Part shown: positions 1 through 5,549 of the stretch, piece after piece
How positions within the stretch are numbered: position 1 is the first letter of the stretch
Layout of the letters: each line of letters starts with the position of its first letter
Assembly: GCA_023454395.1 (NCBI GenBank)
Contig: JAEYFY010000419.1
Span: forward strand, 1-5,622
Source: Pseudomonadota bacterium
GTDB taxonomy: Bacteria; Pseudomonadota; Gammaproteobacteria; Enterobacterales; Enterobacteriaceae
Direction of reading: 5' to 3'
DNA: 5,622 nt
Notes under the pieces: generated by a model
What the model was told of the DNA's origin: nothing
Database searches by the model: none
Seen by the model: only the letters and a program-made list of their open reading frames with translations
Position numbers and translations under genes: made by a program

Positions 1-60
1 TGAAATTAAAGCAGAGTGTTTGTCTCGCTTTTATGCTGTTTCCAACACTATCGTTTGCCA
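1..60 (+). other. Sec signal peptide coding region
   Basis: Read in the frame of the large gene, these bases encode a short basic n-region (K-L-K), a hydrophobic core (residues ~5-17, containing CLAFMLFPTL) and an S-F-A signal peptidase I site followed by N-N-E. The initiating A would be the base just before the window. That base is not visible, so ATG is inferred; a GTG or TTG start is equally possible in principle. Starting at base 33 would remove the charged n-region and most of the core. Confidence 0.8.
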
Positions 61-2702
61 ATAATGAGTTTAATTCTGTTATTGAAGATTTTGACCGTTA
101 TTTTGAAACGCAAGAGCCAATTAAAATCGAGCCTAAAACATCTGCTACAATTTCATCGTCAACAAGAACCGGTCAGGCTAATCGTGGAGTAAATCGCACC
201 ACAACAGCGACTCAACAAATAAAACCAGAGCAACGAGTTAAACCTTCTACGCCAGTTAAAACAGATAATCAGGCAGTCGAACCTATTAAGACTCCTGATA
301 TCACACTGGCAGAAAATTGCCCTGTGTTACCCGCGGATTATTCAAAATTAAAGAGTGATTACACTCGTTATTTAACGCCGTTGCTTTCATTTGTTCCGAT
401 TAAGCCTCAATTTGTACCCGAGGATCTTAATCGTTATAGCTACCGAAATAATGCAACGGTTTATAATCCGTTAGCACTTTATTCAAAAGAGAGTTATACA
501 AGACCTCAACGTAATGACAACTTCTTGTTAGATATTATTCCAGGAACATTTTATTCTGTTACTGCCATCCCTTTTCACTTTGCCTATCAGTTCAATCGCT
601 CTGTACTCGATCATAAACAACCTCTTTTTAATAAAACACTATTAAATCGTTTAGCAGAGACGAGAAATAAATACCAAGCGCTTTATCAGAAATATACTGA
701 GCAGGCAGCTATCACCAAAGCGCATTTAGAAAAACTTCAAAATGCAAATAACCAAATTAAGCAACTTGAATTAACGCTGGCTGAAACAGAAGACAAATTA
801 GCGACGGCGAACAACTTACTTAATGATGACTCGTTAAAACAGGCTGTTGCCAAGCTACAAAGTGATTTAGAAACAATAAAAAAAGAACGTGACTTATTAG
901 TTAAGCAATTAGCCGAAAAAGAGAACGTATTACAGGCAACAACAGTAAAAAATACCGAATTAGCAAAACAGCAACAAGATTTTGAAAAACAAGCAGAGGT
1001 ACTTAAAACCTTAGAGGCGAAATATACTCAGCTTGAGCAAGAAAAAGAGCAATTACAATCTCAGTATCAACAGGCTCAGGTTCTGTTAAAAGATGACAGC
1101 GCCAAAAAAGAGATTGATAACTTACAAAGTTCACTTGAAAGCATAAAAGTAGAGCAAGAGAAGTTAATTAACCAATTAACTGAAAAGCAGACACTACTCG
1201 CTAAAATTGAACAAGAAAAAGAAGCTATACAAGCTCTGTATGTTGAATCTCAGAAATTGCTAAATGACAACAATAAGCAAAAAGAACAAGAATTAGCTAA
1301 TTTAGAAAGCGCAAAAAATAAAGAGATAGCAACATTAGAAAATTCGTTATCAACAATAACGACTGAGCAAGATAAATTAACTAAACAACTCACAGATGTA
1401 CAAAATCAATTAGCAACAATAACGAAAGAGAAAGAAGATGTGCAGGCTCTATTTGCACAGGCTCAACTTTTGCTAAAAGATGACTCTGCGAAAAAAGAGA
1501 TAGATAAATTACAAAGCACATTATTGAAGATCACATCAGAACGTGAAGATTTATCTAAAGAACTTGCGTTAAAAGTAGCAGAAGCAGAAAAACAACAAGA
1601 TGCTAATAGCAAACTTGTTGAGGAACAACGTAAAGAAATAGCACAACTACAAGCACAAGTTGAAAAAAGTAATCAGGAACAAATTCAGATTAATAAATCG
1701 CTTTTAGCTGTCCAGCAACAAAAAGATCAGGCAGACGAAAAACTAAAAGCAATTCCAGAATTAAAATTACAGTTAGATAATAAAATAACTGAATTAGCTG
1801 ATTTGAAAAAGAGCTTATCTGCGGGTGAAAAAGCCGTTGATAATTTAATTGCTGATAAAAATAATCTAATAGCTAAGTTAGAAAAAACGCAAAGTGAGTT
1901 ATCGAATAAATACCAAACATTAGATACACAATTTAAAGAGAATAATATTGCATTAGCTCAAGTCACTACGAGCAAAAAAGAAAGTGAGAAAACGTTAGCA
2001 TTGCTAGAAAAACAACTCTCTGAAAAGCAAAATACGACGGATAAATTGAGCGCTCAATTAGCTGAAGCAAAAGCGCAATTAGAAAAACAAAATACAGAAA
2101 GTACACAGCAAATTAGTACATTAAAGCAACAGCAAACAGAATCTATTGCTAAATTAAATGAGCAAATTAAAGCAAAAGATGCTGAATTAGCGAAAGTGAA
2201 TACAGACACGAGTAATATTTTAAAAGAAAATAAAACGCTAAAAGAGCAGCTTGAGAAAATGGCGGGCGAAGGGCAAATGATTGCTGGGCAACTTGCTTAT
2301 GCTTATTCGATTATTGGAAAAGATAATGCTCAGCGTAATAAATCCATTTTATCTGAGATCCAAAAACAAAATTACGTGCAATATGATGACAATACTTATT
2401 TTAAAATTTTAAAACAGGGTAAACCTGTTGAATCAATAGCGGGTAAAACAGTTGTCTTCACTATGCATGAAGAGCTAACAGATGGCACTGTGACGCTTAA
2501 TTATGATAAAGCTAAGCCTCTTATCTTACCTTATCGCCAATTACCACTACCATTGAATACCTTTATTGCCAAAGCAGGTATCAATGGTAAAGCTAAAATT
2601 TATATCAAACCAGGTGGTGGCTATGGGAAAAATGGTGTTCCAGGGCAAGTGCCTCCAGAATCCATGTCTATCGTAACAATTGAGATCTTAGATATTAAAT
2701 AG
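1..2702 (+). CDS. Exported long coiled-coil protein with C-terminal FKBP-like domain (5' end cut by one base)
   Basis: About 900 residues, probably periplasmic or exported. The reading frame is open from base 1. The window begins TG in the frame where a preceding A would make ATG, giving MKLKQSVCLAFMLFPTLSFA, a typical Sec signal peptide with likely cleavage after SFA and before NNEF. The ATG at 33 lies inside this hydrophobic core and is not the likely start. Full-length numbering: residues ~40-105 are a Pro/Thr/Lys/Gln-rich, probably disordered linker; ~106-215 a globular segment with the only mature Cys (~107); ~216-753 a Lys/Glu/Gln/Leu-rich coiled coil with a repeated LLxDDS...LQSxLE unit; ~754-799 a helical segment like FKBP N-terminal regions; ~800-900 an FKBP-type fold, recognised by YFKILKQGK, DGT, YGKNGVPG, PPES and the terminal IEILDIK. 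Several isomerase pocket positions differ from active FKBPs, so the domain may bind rather than catalyse. No Cys fits a lipobox. Function unknown; no biological link to the neighbouring regulators is visible. Confidence 0.88.
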   Translation, partial: KLKQSVCLAFMLFPTLSFANNEFNSVIEDFDRYFETQEPIKIEPKTSATISSSTRTGQANRGVNRTTTATQQIKPEQRVKPSTPVKTDNQAVEPIKTPDITLAENCPVLPADYSKLKSDYTRYLTPLLSFVPIKPQFVPEDLNRYSYRNNATVYNPLALYSKESYTRPQRNDNFLLDIIPGTFYSVTAIPFHFAYQFNRSVLDHKQPLFNKTLLNRLAETRNKYQALYQKYTEQAAITKAHLEKLQNANNQIKQLELTLAETEDKLATANNLLNDDSLKQAVAKLQSDLETIKKERDLLVKQLAEKENVLQATTVKNTELAKQQQDFEKQAEVLKTLEAKYTQLEQEKEQLQSQYQQAQVLLKDDSAKKEIDNLQSSLESIKVEQEKLINQLTEKQTLLAKIEQEKEAIQALYVESQKLLNDNNKQKEQELANLESAKNKEIATLENSLSTITTEQDKLTKQLTDVQNQLATITKEKEDVQALFAQAQLLLKDDSAKKEIDKLQSTLLKITSEREDLSKELALKVAEAEKQQDANSKLVEEQRKEIAQLQAQVEKSNQEQIQINKSLLAVQQQKDQADEKLKAIPELKLQLDNKITELADLKKSLSAGEKAVDNLIADKNNLIAKLEKTQSELSNKYQTLDTQFKENNIALAQVTTSKKESEKTLALLEKQLSEKQNTTDKLSAQLAEAKAQLEKQNTESTQQISTLKQQQTESIAKLNEQIKAKDAELAKVNTDTSNILKENKTLKEQLEKMAGEGQMIAGQLAYAYSIIGKDNAQRNKSILSEIQKQNYVQYDDNTYFKILKQGKPVESIAGKTVVFTMHEELTDGTVTLNYDKAKPLILPYRQLPLPLNTFIAKAGINGKAKIYIKPGGGYGKNGVPGQVPPESMSIVTIEILDIK
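816..1550 (+). repeat. Degenerate internal repeats in the coiled coil
   Basis: Four copies of a related block begin at bases 816, 1083, 1257 and 1470 (residues ~273, 362, 420, 491). The key pattern is LL(N/K)DDS, then Lys-rich residues, I-D-x-L-Q-S-x-L-E, then (E/D)xLxxQLxEK. Copies 2 and 4 are the closest: both carry LLKDDSAKKEID-x-LQS. Copy 3 is the most diverged, with LLNDNN and an insertion. Copies 2 and 3 and copies 3 and 4 are joined by EKExxQALxxxxQ linkers. Unit spacing is 89, 58 and 71 residues, so these are not exact tandem repeats. They look like old duplications within a coil. Confidence 0.7.
2397..2699 (+). other. FKBP-like domain with altered active-site positions
   Basis: C-terminal ~101 residues (800-900). 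Conserved FKBP landmarks are the DGT turn, the YG of the flap (Tyr ~875), NGVPG, the PP turn and the closing hydrophobic strand IEILDIK. By eye alignment to FKBP12-type domains, the usual Tyr-26 position reads Met, Phe-36/Asp-37 read Thr/Leu, the floor Trp-59 in VIPGW reads Leu (~852, in LPLPL) and Phe-99 reads Val. This suggests a structural or peptide-binding domain with weak or no prolyl isomerase activity. The alignment was manual and gaps could move individual positions. Confidence 0.7.
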
Positions 2703-2716
2703 AATAATTAAACGCT

Positions 2717-2758
2717 AATTTCAGCTCTTCTCTTTTTATTTAGAGAAGAGCTGAAATT
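2717..2758. terminator. Perfect 16-bp hairpin between convergent genes, probable bidirectional terminator
   Basis: Left arm AATTTCAGCTCTTCTC (2717-2732) and right arm GAGAAGAGCTGAAATT (2743-2758) are exact reverse complements around a 10-base T-rich loop. It starts 14 bases after the stop of the coiled-coil gene and ends 3 bases before the exsD-like stop. On the + strand the GC-rich core is followed by AAATTTTATT, a good intrinsic-terminator tail. On the - strand the A/T outer arm supplies a shorter U-run, so termination of the exsA-exsD transcript is likely but less certain. Confidence 0.88.
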
Positions 2759-2761
2759 TTA

Positions 2762-3655
2762 TTATCGCCATAAAAATTCATCGTTATTTAAACAAAGTTC
2801 CCTTTCTAGTAGCCAATCTTTTAATTTTTGACAATTTTCAGGATTTTCTGGAATACTGTTTAAAATCGTCCATAGTGGTTTTATCAATTCTGAGCGTGGT
2901 GTTATACCTTGGATGTAATCTAGTGTGTTATTAATTTCAATATTAAAGACTGGCTCATTTTTCCAACTCTCTAAAAGCAACGTGATATCTTTTTGTAGTA
3001 GATCATTAATCACTATGAGTCGGACTTTATCTGAATTTAGTTTGATATTGATGTCATCTAAAGATAAAAAAGAATCACTTGTATTTGATAGTTGTTTTCT
3101 TTCGAATGACTTAATATTTTCACACTGCTTAATTTGAGACTCTAGCTCTCTTTTGGTTTCATAAAGAGTGAATAGCTGAGGGGTAATATGTTGAACCCAG
3201 TAAATAAACAGAGGCTTTATAACAGCTTGAATTAAGCGCATATGCTCATTGATATTAACAGTAGCCTTCAATGATTTATCCCAATCCATTGGTGTTAACG
3301 TAGCATTTGCTTGTTGCGCATGAAATGAACGTACCAAGTTAACGACATCAAGGATTTCTTCCTTAGTGATATCAACAAAACAGTATTTTTTTCGTAAAAA
3401 CCAAGTGGATTGTAATAAACTGTCTACGCTTTCACGACATAATACTCGAGATAATATTTTTATCTGCTGTGCATTAACATCGCATTCAGTGTCACTATTT
3501 TTATTAGACTGCAAAGAAAACTGTAGATCAAATAAATCATCTACAGTTTTTTTATCGCCGGTTGCCATCATTTTTTTTAGTAAAGTTAAATAATCATAAT
3601 AATGGGCTTGTGGGGTATGTTTATTTTCTTTGATCACGATATAGAACTCACTCAT
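2762..3655 (-). CDS. exsD: ExsD-like antiactivator of the ExsA regulator
   Basis: 297 residues, no signal peptide or membrane segment, predicted cytoplasmic. I identify it as an ExsD homologue from context and from patches remembered of P. aeruginosa ExsD (about 276 residues): an LLQSTWFLRK-type segment (~80-90) followed by an acidic helix (~97-110); a PLFIYW segment (~148-153) leading into a long helix with ETKRELESQ (~166-174); and a C-terminus with W281-L-x-E-R-x-L-C288, then D-x-F-x-W296. Identity overall is low. ExsD proteins bind ExsA and block its self-association and DNA binding until ExsC titrates them. Order and strand (exsA then exsD, 66-base gap) match P. aeruginosa. A candidate ExsA-dependent promoter lies in the gap, and read-through from exsA is also possible. 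No Shine-Dalgarno precedes ATG 3655; the double ATG at residues 29-30 is an alternative but would lose conserved-looking sequence. Unlike Pseudomonas, no psc/ysc genes follow. Confidence 0.75.
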   Translation of the reverse strand: MSEFYIVIKENKHTPQAHYYDYLTLLKKMMATGDKKTVDDLFDLQFSLQSNKNSDTECDVNAQQIKILSRVLCRESVDSLLQSTWFLRKKYCFVDITKEEILDVVNLVRSFHAQQANATLTPMDWDKSLKATVNINEHMRLIQAVIKPLFIYWVQHITPQLFTLYETKRELESQIKQCENIKSFERKQLSNTSDSFLSLDDINIKLNSDKVRLIVINDLLQKDITLLLESWKNEPVFNIEINNTLDYIQGITPRSELIKPLWTILNSIPENPENCQKLKDWLLERELCLNNDEFLWR

Positions 3656-3672
3656 AAGAATAAATTTAAAGT

Positions 3673-3724
3673 ATTCTAACTATGAATGACTTTTAGATAT
3701 TATGATATTCGGTCGGATTTTTTA
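3673..3724 (-). promoter_or_regulatory. Candidate ExsA-dependent promoter of exsD
   Basis: Read on the - strand from 3724: an A-rich run TAAAAAATCC overlapping the exsA stop codon, GAC (3714-3712), six bases, TCATA (3705-3701), and further on TAGAAT (3678-3673). As I recall it, the ExsA consensus is an adenine-rich box, GnC, six bases, TGnnA, then a TAnnnT -10 element at a longer than normal spacing. Here GnC, the six-base gap and the -10 fit; TGnnA has one mismatch (C for G). TAGAAT starts 36 bases after the G of GnC, the same offset I remember for P. aeruginosa exsC (TAGCAT). Transcription would start near 3666, leaving a leader of about 11 bases with no Shine-Dalgarno. Confidence 0.6.
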
Positions 3725-4558
3725 TAATTTTAATCTGATGTTTCTCGCTTTACTTGGTGTCATATTAAAACGACGATGATAGCTTTGTGTAAAGTAAGAT
3801 TGGCTTGAAAAGCCTGACTCCATTGAAATATCAACAATACTCATTTCAGTAGTCAGTAATAGTTGATGTGCGTAAATAATTCTTCTTTCGCAGATCCATG
3901 TTCTTGGAGATGTACCATAGACGTGGTTAAAAAGCTCTTTAAATGTTGTTAATCCCATACCAAATTCACGGGCAAATTGTTTTAGTTTCCAACTTTTTAA
4001 ATGATTCTTTTCCATAAATATTTTCAAGCGATCAACCTGGCGATGACTGAGTTGACGCAATAATGCCATTAAATCTGAGCCTTGTTCTGTTGACAGCAAA
4101 AGGATTAAAAGCTCTTCAATTCGTAACCGTGTGAACGCTTCAGGGCAGGATTGGGCGGTGAGATATTCAAAACCATTGCTACAAAAGTGAATAAGAGGGG
4201 AGTCTTGAAAACAAATAAAAGCACTAGAAAATTCTTCATCTCTTTCTATATTACACAAAATATCGTTGTACTTTGACATGAAATCTCTTAAGAAATCATC
4301 TGAAAGAGGTATCGCAATAATCTCTACAGGATCGGTGCCTTGTGTTTTTATTGTATAGTTGCCCTGTTGTAAAAAAAGAACTTGGTCTTGGTTTGCTGTG
4401 ATTGTATCTGTGCAGTTTTGCAAAATAAGTGCATTTTTCCGAATAAGGAAGAGGGCTTTTTGCTCATTTTCTAGTATTTGATATTGTGAATAGAAAAAAG
4501 ATTTTTTTTCAATCGTACAATCGTTTTGATTGTTTTTGTCGCATTGCATTGTATTCAT
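3722..4558 (-). CDS. exsA: ExsA/LcrF-type AraC-family type III secretion activator
   Basis: 278 residues, the length I recall for P. aeruginosa ExsA. Residues ~25-165 form the cupin-like N-terminal domain used for self-association and ExsD contact (GNYTIKTQGTDP, IAIPLSDDFL). Residues ~168-275 are the two-helix-turn-helix AraC domain: HTH1 ~190-212 (FGMGLTTFKELF) and HTH2 ~239-262 (GFSSQSYFTQSY). Residues remembered as DNA contacts of ExsA (Leu198, Thr199, Lys202, Gln248, Tyr250, Thr252, Arg257) all occur here with a constant offset of five: L203, T204, K207, Q253, Y255, T257, R262. The protein should therefore read the same GnC/TGnnA sites. The family activates Ysc-type type III secretion genes. 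The ATG at 4558 is preceded only by a weak GGGCG, and a second ATG sits at codon 4. No exsC, exsE or exsB precedes it, so it probably has its own promoter. MxiE/InvF-type regulators are less likely given the HTH match. Confidence 0.93.
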   Translation of the reverse strand: MNTMQCDKNNQNDCTIEKKSFFYSQYQILENEQKALFLIRKNALILQNCTDTITANQDQVLFLQQGNYTIKTQGTDPVEIIAIPLSDDFLRDFMSKYNDILCNIERDEEFSSAFICFQDSPLIHFCSNGFEYLTAQSCPEAFTRLRIEELLILLLSTEQGSDLMALLRQLSHRQVDRLKIFMEKNHLKSWKLKQFAREFGMGLTTFKELFNHVYGTSPRTWICERRIIYAHQLLLTTEMSIVDISMESGFSSQSYFTQSYHRRFNMTPSKARNIRLKL

Positions 4559-4574
4559 AATTCGCCCAAAAATT

Positions 4575-4603
4575 ATTATATGAGTATCACTGTATTTTTA
4601 TAA
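4575..4603 (-). promoter_or_regulatory. Possible sigma-70 promoter of exsA
   Basis: On the - strand a perfect TATAAT (4580-4575) lies 16 bases before the exsA ATG, with TTATAA (4603-4598) 17 bases upstream as a poor -35 (three of six). The transcript would have a leader of only about 10 bases. In DNA this AT-rich a TATAAT can occur by chance, so this is tentative. No GnC-N6-TGnnA box facing exsA was found in 4559-5549, which argues against direct autoactivation from this side. Confidence 0.3.
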
Positions 4604-4843
4604 TGATAAATATAAGAACATTTATAAAAACACTTCTTTATTATTGAGTGCTATTTAAAATAAAAAGGAGATTATTTTCTTTAATTTGATGATGTTTTTT
4701 TTTAGATATTAGACACTGCATTTTATTTTGCTAATTTAAGATAAGTCGTTTTGTTAATTTAGTGGGATTTGGTATAAATTGTAAAAGAAAATTAAATAAG
4801 AAAAATTTTTTATTTGAGACAATAAAGAATGGTAAGTATATTT

Positions 4844-4863
4844 GTGTAATCAATAATTTACAC
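4844..4863. repeat. Inverted repeat GTGTAA-N8-TTACAC
   Basis: GTGTAA (4844-4849) and TTACAC (4858-4863) are exact reverse complements separated by eight bases. A related but tighter palindrome lies about 73 bases further on at 4921. This could be an operator for a dimeric regulator, but no cognate protein is suggested by the sequence. Confidence 0.35.
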
Positions 4864-4920
4864 TTATTTTTTTAGTATTAAAATCCATATATAACATGGA
4901 GTTATTCTTACTTCACTTTC

Positions 4921-4933
4921 TTTACAGTGTAAA
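4921..4933. repeat. Palindrome TTTACA-G-TGTAAA
   Basis: A perfect 6-1-6 inverted repeat in the non-coding region. It shares the TTACA/TGTAA half-site with the inverted repeat at 4844-4863. It is operator-like in form, but short A/T palindromes are common in such DNA, so function is unproven. Confidence 0.4.
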
Positions 4934-5018
4934 TAAATAATAGATGTATTTAAAAGGTAGGTATAATCATTGTTTTCTTATTGTGTTTATATTGTTATTT
5001 AATTGTTGTGTTTTGTTT

Positions 5019-5042
5019 GAAAAATAAAGTCATAAAATGAGA
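5019..5042 (+). promoter_or_regulatory. Second ExsA-like box, facing the gene at 5550
   Basis: Reads GAAAAATAAA, then GTC (5029-5031), six bases, TGAGA (5038-5042): adenine-rich box, GnC, exact spacing and a full TGnnA match. However the -10 position expected from ExsA promoters (5065-5070) reads GGTTTT, not TAnnnT. The nearest TAnnnT is TATGTT at 5073-5078, eight bases too far. It may be a binding site without promoter function, or chance. Confidence 0.35.
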
Positions 5043-5049
5043 ATTAAAA

Positions 5050-5078
5050 TTGAAAAAGAAAACTGGTTTTTATATGTT
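5050..5078 (+). promoter_or_regulatory. Possible sigma-70 promoter on the + strand
   Basis: TTGAAA (5050-5055, five of six to TTGACA) and TATGTT (5073-5078, four of six to TATAAT) are separated by 17 bases. It lies just downstream of the ExsA-like box. Transcription would begin near 5085, either giving a long leader of about 465 bases to the gene at 5550 or a short RNA. Tentative. Confidence 0.35.
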
Positions 5079-5194
5079 ATATTAACGTAAGTTATAAAAG
5101 TGGATAACTAAAGATAAAATTTAACAAAATATAAACACAGATCTCACACTTAAATCTGATTTCTTCTTAGTGTTTTTTTTCTTCTATTTTTTAC

Positions 5195-5210
5195 TGTGAC
5201 AGGCATCTCA
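5195..5210. promoter_or_regulatory. Possible CRP-binding site
   Basis: TGTGA-N6-TCTCA, nine of ten bases of the TGTGA-N6-TCACA consensus recognised by CRP. It lies about 340 bases before the gene at 5550 and 640 bases before exsA, far from either start, so any role depends on an unmapped promoter. Confidence 0.3.
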
Positions 5211-5549
5211 TATTTTTATTTTGAAAAATTGGATTGTCCTGTGGCTTTATGATAAATATTTTTGAACAATTTTTTTATAAAAAAAAGAATATAAGTATAA
5301 AATGTTAATTTTTAATACAAAATATTTATCTAAATAAGTGTTTGCTACTCATAATTTATTTACATTAAAGTTTGGTGATTAAAATAGATAATCTTTGTGT
5401 TTAACTAAATATTATTTAGCCTAAGGAACAAATCAAAAAACTAAAAGGTAATAATAGGCTTATTGCTGGCATTATGCTTGTCATTCGTTTATTAAAATGG
5501 TGAATGCATAAGTGTATTTATTGTCAGGGAGGTAAGGATATAGCTAATT

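Larger units (their letters stand above)
4559..5549. other. Very AT-rich long intergenic region (about 990 bases)
   Basis: Counting 60-base lines by eye gives about 12-25% GC, well below the flanking genes, with many A- and T-tracts. I see no reading frame with both a plausible ribosome site and useful length on the + strand; the open frames noticed (4689-4712, 5037-5090, 5249-5308) are under 20 codons and lack a well-placed Shine-Dalgarno. The region probably holds divergent regulatory DNA for exsA (-) and the gene at 5550 (+). This composition is typical of targets of H-NS-type silencers and of horizontally acquired regulatory DNA; that is inference. Specific sites within it are listed separately. 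Confidence 0.75.

Noticed and set aside
650..2260. SMC, myosin-like or tropomyosin-like identity for the long coil
   Set aside because: Similarity to such proteins comes from coil composition. There is no ATPase motif, and a signal peptide and FKBP-like end are present.
2925..3137. Open frame of 70 codons on the + strand inside exsD
   Set aside because: Antisense to a well-supported gene, no ribosome site, and low-complexity Ser/Leu composition typical of an antisense shadow.
3366..3593. Open frame of 75 codons on the + strand inside exsD
   Set aside because: Antisense to exsD, no ribosome site or recognisable motif.
4689..4712. Seven-codon frame (MMFFFRY) after AAGGAG-like bases at 4665-4670
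   Set aside because: The spacing of about 18 bases is too long, and there is no attenuator structure or downstream + strand gene to make it a leader peptide.
5037..5090. 17-codon frame beginning at the ATG of the ExsA-like box
   Set aside because: No Shine-Dalgarno and composition matches random AT-rich DNA.
5249..5308. 19-codon frame MINIFEQFF...
   Set aside because: No ribosome site; A/T homopolymers explain the Lys and Phe content.
5472..5511. Inverted repeats TTATGC/GCATAA and CATTC/GAATG before the last gene
   Set aside because: The two arms overlap and compete, leaving a bulged weak stem; too little to call a riboswitch or operator.
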